A stretch of 64,000 nt of DNA from Amycolatopsis sp. NBC_00345 (GTDB lineage: Bacteria; Actinomycetota; Actinomycetes; Mycobacteriales; Pseudonocardiaceae). Made by a program: the position numbers and the translations under genes. Below the pieces are notes generated by a model that was given only the letters and a program-made list of their open reading frames with translations, had not been told where the DNA came from and did no database searches. The number at the start of each line of letters is the position of its first letter. The stretch's first letter is position 1. The DNA is taken from the NCBI RefSeq assembly GCF_036116635.1, contig NZ_CP107995.1:6944001-7008000 (forward strand). Direction: 5' to 3'. This document shows positions 23,199 through 33,700 of the stretch, piece after piece.

Positions 23199-26100
23199 GA
23201 TCGCACTCCCGAACCCTCGCTGCCACCGTCCACATCAGATCTTCCAAGCAGGTCGATCAGTCCTTCCGACGACCAGTCCCGCGCGAGTCTGGCGTCCCAT
23301 CCAGCCTCGGCATACGCCGCATCCCGCCGGCGCGCCTCATCTTCACTGACGGCAGCGACGAGCACCGCGACTTTCCGGCCCGGCCAGGCGAGTTCCGCGA
23401 TCCACCCGGCCGAGCCGAGTTCGTAACCCACCTCCGGACCAGGCAAGTCGTTCTCGGCGAGCAGCCTGGCCAGGTCGTGCAGCTCGGCGTCAGCCGGATC
23501 GAGGTCGGCCAGCACGCCTCGCCACCAGATGTCGATGTGGGGATCGTATTCGGCTTTCGGGACGGGATCCTCGTCTCGCAGGGCGGCGTAGGCACCCGTC
23601 CCGTCACTGATCGCCAGCGCGTCGGGGCACGCCAGTGCCACGTCGCCTGCCGCCAGCTGGATCCCGTCCCCGCGGCCTGCGTTGAGGAACTGGAGGAGGT
23701 CTCCCCAGCGCAGCCAAGTCTTCCACCGGGCCTTGTGCTCGACGGCCCCGACACTGCGCGTGTCGTCGGCCAATACGGCGAATCCGCTGAACACCGCGGC
23801 CGGTCCCCTCCGGTCGACTGCGAGGACAAGACGTCCACCGTAGGAGTCCGCGTGCCGAACGATCGTGATGCCACCGTCCGCCGGCGGGGGCATTGGCTTT
23901 CCGGCCAGAGCGGCGGTTATCCGTTCGTCGGCTCCGGCCGAGTTCGTCGTGACGATCTCACGTCCCGAGGGCTCATGAGCGAGCAGGCCCGCCAGGGCCG
24001 CTTCGGCCAGCTGCCGCCAGCCGTGGGGATCGGGCTCGGAAAGGAAGGCCAGCAAGGACCACATCGGGTTGGCCCACACCCATTCATCCAGTTCGGTGCC
24101 ACGGCCTCCGGCCCGCTGATAGTGGCTCCTGGCCGTCTGCTGCGCGGTCGCGAGGTAGGGCTGCCATCGCTGTTGATCGTCACGACCCCAGCTCGCGACG
24201 TCGTCCCAGGTCAGCTGGAACACGAACATACCGTCGGAGCGTAACCGCATCCGCTTCTCGGCATCGGTCGCGATCAGATTGTGTTCGGCGCTCGCGTGCC
24301 AGCGAAATCCATCGAGGTATACCGCGACCTTCATGGGCGCATCGTCGAGTCGGGTGAACATGACATCGGGAACCTGATCGCGCAAGTTCTTGTGCAGCTC
24401 GACCTGCCAGTGCATGACCTTTGTGCTCGCAGGTGTGGCGATACGCAGATCGAGCAGCTCCTTCCCGTCGACCGAGACCCGACTTGAGATCGTGCCGGGG
24501 CTCGTCGGCTTGGCGCACCAAGAGGTCAGCACATCGAGGAACTGGGCTTCCAGTTCACTCTCCACCTGATCCACGAGCGGGACCTCGGCGACGGTCGGTA
24601 TCTCATCGGTGCGGAAACCGCCCTCGCCGAGGAGTTCGCCGATCATGTCGAGCGCTTCCCTGGCATCGACGAACGGGTGGTCTTCGTCGGGCACCCGGCT
24701 CAGCAGGCACCGATGACACGCGCGCTTTCCCTCGTCCCGGCACGGACACGACTCGATGATCTCACGCGCGGAGCGAAGAACACCGGCGAACGCGTCCGCC
24801 TTGGACAGCCGGTGGAGATACCCGGTGCCGCCCGGAAGCCGGTCGTACAGCACGAGGAAACGGCGGCGTTCGCCGGTTTCCTGATCCGGCATCGAGGCCG
24901 GCGTGATGCGCAGATGCTCAGGCTCACCACGGTAGTGCGCGGCGATTCCGGCGAGCAGCGCCGCGGTGAACGACGCTCGCCGTTCGTCCACCCCGGTCGT
25001 CACGGCCGGCAAAAGGATCCGGATGGCTTCGGTGGTCAGATCGTGCACGAGCACGACTCGTTCGTCACCGCCGGACTCCGGCGCGCGCCGACGCGGGCAC
25101 CACGGGCGGTGCGGGTTGTTCGCGATGGAGGTCCCGCCGTTCTGCCCCGTGCGCATCTGCACCGGTGCACCGGGATCGTCAGCGCTCGCGTAGCCGCATT
25201 TGTCGCACACGCCGAACCCGGTGACCCTGACCTGTTCGCCCGCGACAGTCCCCGACGGGAGCACGTCGAAGCGCTTACGGCCCAGGTTGAACCGCCGGAT
25301 GCTCGCTTTACGCGCGTAGTCGACGCCGAACGCCATGCCCGGGCGCCGCCATGACCCCGCAGCGATGTCCTTGGGCTCGATGTCGACCGTCGTCGCGACC
25401 TCGTAGTACATCCGGTCGCGGTCGTCGGCGTCGTCGCTGACCCGGACGTTGTCACGGCGGTCTCGGGCAGTGACCCGACGCGGTGCGAGAACCTTCTGCA
25501 GGCAGCCCGCGTCCGCGATGGCGGGGCTCTGGCACCGATCGCACGCCGATGTGTCCTCGCGAGCGCCCAGTGTGCGCACGTACCCGCAGTCCGGGCACAG
25601 CCGCCAGGACTGCCACTGCTCGCGCCCCGGCGCGCCCAGGTCCAAGCCGGTGATGTGGTGTTTGTACCCGTTGACGTAGAACGTGTTTCCCGGCGCCAGC
25701 TCGGTCAGCGCCAGATGGCTGGGACGTGCGTACTCGCGAACGTCGGCGGCGTGCCGCACCTGGCCGTTCGCCTCGGTCTCCTGCCAGTACAGCGTGCCTT
25801 CCAGCTCGACCGGATCGTCGACGAGCGCGTAGTTGGGCAACATGCCCAGCTCGACCAGGATCTCCTGGGCACCCTTGCGCCGCTGGAGTGCGGTGATCCG
25901 CCGGACGATCTCCCGGCGCTCATGTTCCAGCTCGCCCGCGAGCTGGGCGTGCTCGGAGTCGCCTTTGGTCAGCCCCTCGCGAGCGACTTCGATGGCAGCC
26001 CGCCTGGCCTGCAGATCGTCGAGCTTGGCCTGGAACACGGCGGCGACCTCGGCGGCCCGCACCCGGATGCCGCTGACGGCGAATTCCCGCAGGGCAGCGT

Positions 26101-29100
26101 GTGCCGGTCCGGCGGCATCGTCGCCGGGTTCGGGCGGGAACAGCGCGAGGAAGGATTCGACGAGTTCACGGCCGTGCGCGAGGGCCGAGGCGGTGAAATC
26201 GCTCAGCCAGCCGGACTCGCCGAACAACAGGGACGCCTGGCCGGGCAAGGGCAGCACCCTCGGCAGCGATCCTCGCGCGGCCAGATCCACCAGGTGCGCG
26301 ACGTACTGCCGCTTCAGGATCTCGACCGCCGACAGGTAGCACCCCGGCGGAGCGATGCGACCCGCGATCATCTCCAGTGGGTCGGCGAGGTAATAGAGCT
26401 CGCGCGGCCTGCGGCCGACGAACGAAAGCATCAGGGCGTTGCCGGTGGCGCGCCCGGCGCGCCCGACTCGTTGCACGTAGTTGGCCGGCCTGCTGGGAAC
26501 CGAGGCGAGCAGGACAGTCGACAGGTCACCGATGTCGATACCGAGTTCGAGGGTCGGAGTCGCGGAGAGCACGTTGGGGTCGGTGTGCTTCAGCCGGTCC
26601 CGGAAGCCCTTCTCGACGCGCTCGCGCTGCTGACGTTTGAGCACACCGGTGTGCTCGGCGGCCACCACCTGATACGGCTCCGCGCTGCGGTACAGCTGGC
26701 GGTAGTAATCGAAGCGGAAGTCCCGACCTGCTCCGGCTCGGGCCGGCGGATGCAAGACGCCGGTACACCTGAACCGCGGACAGGGCTTGCCAGTCCAGAC
26801 GTGCTCGTAGCCAGGGAACAGCGGCTGATGCCGTCCACAGGCGTCACACACCACGCTCGACTGTTCGAGCTCATCGTCACCCAGTAGCCGGATCCGGACG
26901 TGGCCGGGCAGAAACCCGTAGACCGCGCTGTCGCCCTGCGCGGAGTGCCGAGCCAGCACCCCGACATCGGCCAGCGCCGGCAGCAGGTGCGTGAGATAGG
27001 TCCCGGCCTGCGCCTTCGGCAGCCCAAGGCAACGCGATGCCCAGCCGGCGAACCAGCCTCCTGCCGCGCCTGCGTCGTCGAACAGGCTGCCCTTCTTCCG
27101 GCCGCCCAATAGGAAAACGGGAGCCGAGACGCCCTTGGGGAAGGCGGGCATCCCCACCGGACGGCCACCCCAGATCAGCCACCGGCGCATGCCTGCTTGA
27201 TCGACGTACGGCTCCAGCCAGTGGTGCTTGATCGCGCCCGAAGTCCGCATCCGCTGGGTCATGCCGTACAAGAAGGTCAGGTAGTCGTCGAGGCCGGGCA
27301 GCGCGCCGCCGATCGTCAGGTCACCGCCGAGCTGCTGGTGAACGTCGCGGGCGACGGCCGTGGCCTGGCCGGGGTCCTCGATCTCGACGTGGATCGCCGC
27401 CGTGCGAGTCAGTTCGATCGTGCGGCCCTGGCGAGAACGCACTCCGAACTCACAAATCGCGGCGAACGCGAGCCGCTCGGCCACCAGATTCCACGTCTGC
27501 CGATTCGCCACGCCACCGGACAGCAGCTCGAAAACTCCGGGCATTTCACGCACGTCGGGGGGAACCACAGCGGCTCGGGTGGTCGAATCGGTCGCGGCCG
27601 CGACAACATCGGCGATTAGGTCGTTGAGGGCGACGGCCCTCCCCTCGATCAGCTTACTGGTCAGCAGCACGCGAAGGGAGAACGTGTAAGCCCGGTCGGC
27701 CACGAACCCGGCCCGGTGCGCCGCGTCCTGCACCGAGTCCGAGAAGATCAGGGCCTTGCGTTCGCGCAGCTCCAGTTCGTTCGAGGTGAACAGGTCCGTG
27801 ACCGCGACCGAGACCAGCGAGGCAAGGCCGGAACCGAGGAACCGGATCCCGTTGTCCAGTCCGCATCCCGGGCACCAGTCCCGGCCCGCGGCGTCGTCGG
27901 CCGCCTTGTCGTTGCGCAGGTCGCCGAGCACGAAAACACCGTCGACGGCGCCCGGGCCGACGTCGGACTGGCTGAGCGGGCGAACTCCCGATCCGCCGGA
28001 TTCGAGCACCAGCAGCGGGATGTCCGCACCGGCCACCCGCTGCTCGGCCTCCGCGGCTGACGCGTGAATGAGCGCGCGGCGGCGGCGGCGGTCGTCGGTG
28101 AAGGCAGCGCGGTAAATCCGGTCCGGCTCGGTGATCAGCTCGGTCGGGTTGCTCTCGGGCGAGAGTGCCATCCACCCGGACCGTCCACAATGGCGGCAGT
28201 ACACAGCGGGCAAGTAGGCGCTCGGTAGCTCGACTCGCACGGTTTGGACGTCGTCTCCGACCGAGGCATCGACGATGGTGTGGCCACCGGGGTCGTGCTG
28301 GTTCGTTTCGCCGAACCAGTGGAACCCGGGGCCGGCGGTGATCCGCCGCATCAGCCGGCTGACCGACCGGACCCAAAGGTGCGCTTCGACATGCAGCAAC
28401 GGCCGGTCCGCCCCGCGCGGATCGCGTGCGTGCGACAACAGGCCGATGAAACGCGAAAGTGCTGCTGCCGCGGCTTTCGGGTGCGTACGGGTCTCGGTGC
28501 CCCATGCGTAGGGACCATGCTTCGGCAGCCCGGCCAGTACGGTGTCCACAGTGGCCGGTCCTTCGGCAAGCACCTGCAAGACAGCGTAGGTGAGAATGTG
28601 CTGCTTGAGTTTGCGGCCCAGCACTGCCGGGTCGGTGATCTCCTCGCCGAGGACAATTTCCGTGATCTTGCCGATCGCATCCGGATCGCGCGCGGGGTCG
28701 GGCGCACCCGCCAGCTCACGCGGGCTCGGCACGGGAAGCGTCACGTCGATGTCGTCCATGAACTCGTCGACAGCGAGCCGGTCCTCACCCACGATGCTCG
28801 ACTCGGCGAAAGGCGTTCCGAAGACCCGGCCGGCGACGTCGAGCAGTTCGGCTCGGGTCTCGGCATCAGCGCCGTCACCGCCGACAGTGGCCGACGTCGC
28901 CACCGGGCAGATGTCGCCGAGCGGAGCGTCCGGCCTGCTGGCGCCGGTCGCGGAAGCGAGCCTGCGCAACAACATCGCGACATCGGTTCCCTGAGCACCG
29001 TCGTAGGTATGGAACTCGTCGAGAACGACGTACTTGAGGTCGGCATCGTCCCACAGCCGCAGGTCGTCGATCCGTTGCAACAGCAGGTCGAGCATCTTGT

Positions 29101-29692
29101 AGTTGGTAATCAGGATGTCCGGCCGGGCACGGCGGATCTGAGTGCGGGAAGTGAACACCCGGGGAAACTCGGTTTCCGCAGTGTCACCGATGTAGAGACC
29201 CGCGGTTACCTCGGACAGCGCCGGATCCTGCAACCGCTTGTTGATGCGGTCGGCTTGGTCGCCGGCAAGGGCGTTCATCGGGTAGAGCAGGATCGCCTTG
29301 ACGCCGTTCCCCGCACCGTTGCGGCGAGCGCGGGCGCAGTGGTCGAGAATCGGGAGGAGGAACGATTCGGTCTTTCCCGATCCGGTACCGGTGGTGACCA
29401 GTGTCGGCTCGGCTGGTCCGTGCAATGTGGACAGTCGCTCGAAGGCGCGAGCCTGGTGCTGGTGAGGACGGAAGCCCGCCGGCGCCCAGTCCAGCTGCCG
29501 GCGCCAGTCGAGGTCGGTCGGCCGGAACGGCGTGCGGATCCGCAAGTACGGTCCACGGAAGATGCCTTCGGCCGGGTCGTTGAAGAACTGCTCCAGCGCG
29601 TCACGAGTAGCGTCGTCGTCGAGGGCGAAGGTCGTCGTCAGGTACTGGGTGATGTTGCGCCGAAGCTCGTCCGCCGCCAGCGTCGGCTTCAT
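23195..29692 (-). CDS. giant DEAD/DEAH helicase with DUF1998 region and nuclease-like C-terminal domain
   Basis: A 2165-residue protein. Walker A TTGTGSGKTESFLLP (about 100), DEFH box VVLDEFHTYDGAQG (about 224), SATVG motif III, and the C-terminal helicase lobe LELGIDIGDLSTVLLAS plus YVQRVGRAGRATGNAL (about 1080-1125). Zinc-ribbon-like Cys pairs (CDACGRH, CPDCGYVR...CDRC) follow, then a DUF1998-like module with GGTGYLHRL and CPCRDEGKRACHRC (about 1657). After that a Vsr/PD-(D/E)XK-like region holds VPDVMFTR, VAVYLDGFRWH, DAEKRMRLRSDG and VFQLTWDDV (about 1770-1840). It may equal DISARM DrmA and DrmB fused, or belong to the MrfA/YprA-type helicases. Its ATG overlapped the methyltransferase stop (ATGA) before the IS inserted. 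Confidence 0.85.
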   Translation of the reverse strand: MKPTLAADELRRNITQYLTTTFALDDDATRDALEQFFNDPAEGIFRGPYLRIRTPFRPTDLDWRRQLDWAPAGFRPHQHQARAFERLSTLHGPAEPTLVTTGTGSGKTESFLLPILDHCARARRNGAGNGVKAILLYPMNALAGDQADRINKRLQDPALSEVTAGLYIGDTAETEFPRVFTSRTQIRRARPDILITNYKMLDLLLQRIDDLRLWDDADLKYVVLDEFHTYDGAQGTDVAMLLRRLASATGASRPDAPLGDICPVATSATVGGDGADAETRAELLDVAGRVFGTPFAESSIVGEDRLAVDEFMDDIDVTLPVPSPRELAGAPDPARDPDAIGKITEIVLGEEITDPAVLGRKLKQHILTYAVLQVLAEGPATVDTVLAGLPKHGPYAWGTETRTHPKAAAAALSRFIGLLSHARDPRGADRPLLHVEAHLWVRSVSRLMRRITAGPGFHWFGETNQHDPGGHTIVDASVGDDVQTVRVELPSAYLPAVYCRHCGRSGWMALSPESNPTELITEPDRIYRAAFTDDRRRRRALIHASAAEAEQRVAGADIPLLVLESGGSGVRPLSQSDVGPGAVDGVFVLGDLRNDKAADDAAGRDWCPGCGLDNGIRFLGSGLASLVSVAVTDLFTSNELELRERKALIFSDSVQDAAHRAGFVADRAYTFSLRVLLTSKLIEGRAVALNDLIADVVAAATDSTTRAAVVPPDVREMPGVFELLSGGVANRQTWNLVAERLAFAAICEFGVRSRQGRTIELTRTAAIHVEIEDPGQATAVARDVHQQLGGDLTIGGALPGLDDYLTFLYGMTQRMRTSGAIKHHWLEPYVDQAGMRRWLIWGGRPVGMPAFPKGVSAPVFLLGGRKKGSLFDDAGAAGGWFAGWASRCLGLPKAQAGTYLTHLLPALADVGVLARHSAQGDSAVYGFLPGHVRIRLLGDDELEQSSVVCDACGRHQPLFPGYEHVWTGKPCPRFRCTGVLHPPARAGAGRDFRFDYYRQLYRSAEPYQVVAAEHTGVLKRQQRERVEKGFRDRLKHTDPNVLSATPTLELGIDIGDLSTVLLASVPSRPANYVQRVGRAGRATGNALMLSFVGRRPRELYYLADPLEMIAGRIAPPGCYLSAVEILKRQYVAHLVDLAARGSLPRVLPLPGQASLLFGESGWLSDFTASALAHGRELVESFLALFPPEPGDDAAGPAHAALREFAVSGIRVRAAEVAAVFQAKLDDLQARRAAIEVAREGLTKGDSEHAQLAGELEHERREIVRRITALQRRKGAQEILVELGMLPNYALVDDPVELEGTLYWQETEANGQVRHAADVREYARPSHLALTELAPGNTFYVNGYKHHITGLDLGAPGREQWQSWRLCPDCGYVRTLGAREDTSACDRCQSPAIADAGCLQKVLAPRRVTARDRRDNVRVSDDADDRDRMYYEVATTVDIEPKDIAAGSWRRPGMAFGVDYARKASIRRFNLGRKRFDVLPSGTVAGEQVRVTGFGVCDKCGYASADDPGAPVQMRTGQNGGTSIANNPHRPWCPRRRAPESGGDERVVLVHDLTTEAIRILLPAVTTGVDERRASFTAALLAGIAAHYRGEPEHLRITPASMPDQETGERRRFLVLYDRLPGGTGYLHRLSKADAFAGVLRSAREIIESCPCRDEGKRACHRCLLSRVPDEDHPFVDAREALDMIGELLGEGGFRTDEIPTVAEVPLVDQVESELEAQFLDVLTSWCAKPTSPGTISSRVSVDGKELLDLRIATPASTKVMHWQVELHKNLRDQVPDVMFTRLDDAPMKVAVYLDGFRWHASAEHNLIATDAEKRMRLRSDGMFVFQLTWDDVASWGRDDQQRWQPYLATAQQTARSHYQRAGGRGTELDEWVWANPMWSLLAFLSEPDPHGWRQLAEAALAGLLAHEPSGREIVTTNSAGADERITAALAGKPMPPPADGGITIVRHADSYGGRLVLAVDRRGPAAVFSGFAVLADDTRSVGAVEHKARWKTWLRWGDLLQFLNAGRGDGIQLAAGDVALACPDALAISDGTGAYAALRDEDPVPKAEYDPHIDIWWRGVLADLDPADAELHDLARLLAENDLPGPEVGYELGSAGWIAELAWPGRKVAVLVAAVSEDEARRRDAAYAEAGWDARLARDWSSEGLIDLLGRSDVDGGSEGSGVRS

Positions 29693-29845
29693 GACTGTCC
29701 CCCGGCGTCCGAGAGCCGCTTGCTGAACACGGCGTGCGCCGCCGCCATTTCGGCGGGCCTGTCTGCCTTGTAGAACGGCTCCACGTATCCCTCCGGCGGC
29801 GGCGTGCCGTCCGCCAGATGCGCTACCAGCTGCTGGTAGTGCTCC

Positions 29846-29848
29846 TTA
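29846..29848. repeat. target-site duplication TTA, left copy
   Basis: TTA at 29846-29848 and again at 30725-30727 flank the IS. Joining the flanks with one copy restores the methyltransferase frame to its natural stop, which confirms the insertion boundaries. Confidence 0.75.
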
Positions 29849-30724
29849 GAGCGTGTCTTACGTGGCGATCTGTCGCTGGTGAGCGATGATGTTGGCTGTG
29901 GTTGATCGTTTGTCGTTGCGGTTGGTGCCGGATGAGCTGTGGGTGCTGGCGGAGCCGTTGGTCCCGGTGTTCGAGCCGCGTCCGCAGGGTGGTGGCACTG
30001 CTCCGGTGGACGCTCGTGCGGTGTTCACCGCGATCGTGTACGTGCTGACCAGCGGGTGTGCGTGGCGGGATTTGCCGCCGTCGTTCGGGGTGCCGTTCCA
30101 GACCGCGCATCGCCGCTTCGGCCAGTGGACCAAGTCCGGGTTGTGGCGACGGCTGCATCACGTGTTACTGGACGAACTCGGCAGTCAGGGTCTGCTCGAC
30201 TGGAGCCGCGCGATCGTGGACGGCGCCTGCGTGCGCGCGAAAAAGGGGGCTCTCTGACCGGTCCCAGTCCGGTCGATCGTGGCAAGCCCGGCTCGAAGAT
30301 CCACGCCCTGTCCGATCGCGCCGGACTGCCGCTGGCCGTCGCGGTCTCCGCGGCGAACACGAACGACTCCTATGCACTCAAGCCTCTGGTGATGGCAATC
30401 CCGGCGATCCGCTCCCGCCGCGGTCCACGGCGCCGCAAGCCGGCCAAGCTGCACGCCGACAAGGCCTACGACCAGCCCGCGTTGCGGCGCTGGGTCCGCG
30501 ACCGCGGCATCACGGTCCGCATCGCCCGCAAAGGCATCGAATCCAAGGACAAACTCGGCAAGCACCGCTGGGTGATCGAACGAACCATGGCCTGGTTCAC
30601 CGGATACCGCCGCCTGACCCTGCGCTACGAACGCAAAGCCGAGCACTTCCTCGCCTTCCTCATCCTCGGAGCCAGCCTCACCTGCTACAAGAAACTCCGC
30701 AAACTCACCACGTGAGACAAGCTC
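29849..30724 (+). mobile_element. IS5-family (IS427-group-like) insertion sequence, 876 bp
   Basis: Imperfect terminal inverted repeats: left GAGCGTGTCTTACGTGG (from 29849) against the reverse complement of the right end GAGCTTGTCTCACGTGG (to 30724), two mismatches in 17. Flanked by TTA duplications. It carries one transposase gene in two frames. It is inserted in the opposite orientation to the interrupted methyltransferase and could be polar on the two helicase genes downstream. Clean ends and intact duplication suggest recent insertion. Confidence 0.88.
29886..30715 (+). CDS. IS5-family transposase made by programmed -1 frameshift
   Basis: Two overlapping frames. The first (29886-30257, 123 residues) holds the DUF4096-like N-terminal region (WVLAEPLVPVFEPRP, CAWRDLPPSFGVPFQTAHRR) and the first catalytic Asp in IVDGACVRAKK. 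At A5G5 (30240-30249) a -1 slip at AAAAAG continues as GGSLTGPSPVDRGKPGSK into the second frame, which holds LHADKAYD (second Asp) and WVIERTMAWF (Glu) and ends at 30715. The joined product is about 276 residues, a normal DDE transposase. Such frameshifting is known in the IS427 group. Confidence 0.88.
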
Positions 30725-33700
30725 TTAGTCTGGCCGTGGCCGAAGGCATGTGACTTGGCCGCGATCCGGCGGCCGGTCGCATCGAAGTACATCTGCTCCT
30801 CGCGCTCGGACAGGATCGGATAGCGGGACTTGTAGATGGCGACCAGTTCGTCCGCCTCGATCCCCAGCCACACTGCCACCAGTGCGTCCAGCTCGACCAG
30901 CGCCGCCCTTCGCGCGTAGTCCGTACGCAGCGGGCTGTGCCACGTCCACTCGGCCCCGATGTCGGCCAGCGGAGCCAGCCTCGGCCATGCCATGGCCCAT
31001 TCCTCCGTCTTCCGCCAGCCCGGCTCAACCAGTTCGCCCCACAGCTGGCCATAAGCACTAGTCAGGCAGTTCAACCGAAGAGCCCGGAGCAGCAGCGCCG
31101 ACTCCAGGGGATGCCCCTGTTCCGGTGCCGGCATCCGCAACGCCTCGGACACCTGGAGGTGCTGCCTCCCCGTGATCCTGATCAGATAGTCGAGCGGCAA
31201 GCTCGACCAAAATCCGACTGCTTTCACGGTGTCCCGGCTGCTATTCAGCGCGAGGCTGTGAACGGTGTGCACATGGGCCGGCCCCGGTGGCAACACCGAA
31301 GTGAACAGGCTTCGCTCGGAGCCCTTGGGGTCGATCATCGCCCGCCAGGTCAGGCGGACAAAGTCCGTGTACTTCCGCTTGGCGACCTCGGCGAGGAAGC
31401 CGTCGACGGCATCGTCGGTCGGCTCGCCGCTGCTTCGAGCGGCCAGCTCGGTGCGTGCCGCGTGCACCGCTGCCGGCGAATCGCGAAGGTCGTCGAGCCG
31501 CCGGTGGTCCACCCACCGATCCTGGGCAGCCTCGTAACGCTGCCGATCACACGCTCGCGCGTAAGCAGTGCGCGGCAACGCATCTTCAGCGATAGCCGTC
31601 AGGTCCCAGGCGGTCCAGTCGTTATTGCTACGCAGGTCCTCGTCCGGCTGCTTGGCCAGCGGGGTCGAGATCCCGAAGTGCGGCCCTTGCAGCACCGCCT
31701 CGTCCCAGGACTCCGGCGTCGCGATCTCCCACCTGATGTAGCCCAGCTTCTTACCGTTGGCTTCATCGTAGCCGCGAGAAATCTCTGGCCGCTGGTCTCC
31801 GACTCGGTGCCGCGCTCGCGACAGCGCCGAAATCGCGCCGTTCTCGGCATCCGTGATCGGGTACAACAACTGAGTCTCCACCACCGGAGCCACCGAGGCC
31901 GCTCCGGCCAGCTCGCGCCACTCCGCCAGCTTCGCCTCGTTCACCCGCACGATCCGCTTCTTGTGCGGGCGCGTGTCCCACCCTCCGTTGAACTTCTGTC
32001 CCGGTAGCTCACCGGTACCGTCGTGGGTCAGAGACTCCCGCAGGACACTGACGTCGTGAAGCTGGCTCAGGTGCTCAAAGTCGATTTCCTGGCGCGCACC
32101 GTAGATGTGAATGCCAAATTCCTGGCGATCGCTAAGGTCCGTGAACGCCCACTTGGTTACGTTGACGAAGTGCCCGTGCACCCGCAGGTGTCGGTAAGCC
32201 TCGGCACGCAGGGGACCTTCCTTGACCCCACCGAAATGCGTGTCGGGATGGATCATCCCAACCGTCCCCGACCGGCCGACGTGCGACCACGCCCGGCACA
32301 TGAACGCCCGGTAGAGATCCGGCTGTGTGCCGGCCACCAGCGGGTACAGCACCGGCGAGCCTAGCGTGTCGACCATGCCGACGTTGCCGGTCAACTCGGA
32401 CAGGACGAAGTCGGCCGCCGCACGGTCGTTCAGCAGTTCCGACTTGCGCTCCGCCTGCTCCGTCGCCGTCGGCTTCTCGGCGAGCTTGAACCACGGATTG
32501 AACTCGGCCAACACTGAGTCTTCCTTCCATCGGGGACGCACCCACGGTGGATTACCCAGTTGCAGGTCGAAGCCGCCTGCGTCGCCGACGAAGATGTGGG
32601 CGAAGTCCAGCTCCCAGTGGAAGAACCCGTGCTCCTCGGCGATGTTCTCGATGATCCCGAACCACGGGTACCGGTGGATGATCCGGTACGGCTCCTCCAT
32701 GTTCATCAGGTTGCGCAGCGCATCTTCACGCTCGTCCAGTTCGGACAGCAAACGTTTCGGCTCGGTGAACAACGTGCCTTCCTCGAAGGTGAGGTCGGCG
32801 GTGCCCAGCAACGACTCGGCGAAGTCCAGCCAATCGTCCATAGTAGACAATGGGATCGCTTCCCGGCGACGGGCAGGCGTGTGCTCGGACCAGCCGTTCT
32901 GTTTCTTGCGCCGCGCGGCAGGCCGGACCTCGACCTCGACGGGGTCGTCGAAGATCGTCGTCTGTTCGGCCACGCCCAGTCCGGGAAGTGCGAACTGCAG
33001 CAGCGGACGACTCGTGGTCGCGGTGGCCTCCGGTTTCGCCTGCGGCTGCGCGGCACTCGCGGAGTTGCGTTCGGCCACCTTGTAGTCGGGTGCGCTGCCG
33101 TCAAGCAGCGCCGAGTGCTGGACCGGCCAGAACCACAGGGCGCACCAGGTGTCCATCAGCTTCTTGAGCCGCCAGTAGGGAGAGCCTTGGGCTTGCAGGT
33201 CCGCGAGCACCTTGTCCCGGTGCACGGCTTCCTCGGGATGGGGCAGGTCGGCTTCGTCGACGCCCCACACCGGAATGTGCCGGGAGATCTCCCGCTGCGA
33301 GACCTTCAGCCGCACGACCACCTGTTCCCACAGCAACTCGACCCGGCGCGCCAGGCCCTGGAGCCTCTTGACCTGGGCCTGCGTCGGCTTGTGGCGGATC
33401 GAGGTGCGCCACTCGCGCAGCCGTGTCGTGTCGGCCGGCGCGAAATCCAGTGCGGCCGCCTTCGCCGCCACCGCGCCCCAGCCCACGGCCGGCAACAGGA
33501 ACTGGTGCACGGCGCCCTCGGGCAACTCGCCATCGCGCAACGGCAGCTCCACCGGCGGCTCGGTGTCTGTGGCCTTGGCCCAGTTCCCGGCCTTGACCTG
33601 CTCGGCGGTGTAGTGCCGCCGGGCCGCGCCGATCAGCGAGTTGCCCCACCGCAGATGCAGGCCGAACCACGGCGCCTGAAGTCCCGCGTGCATGACGTTG

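Noticed and set aside
20928..29303. 16-bp match CAGGATCGCCTTGACG at 20928-20943 and 29288-29303 as an attachment-site pair
   Set aside because: The second copy encodes the conserved helicase segment KAILLYP, it is not part of the tRNA, and a match of this length is near chance expectation at this GC content.
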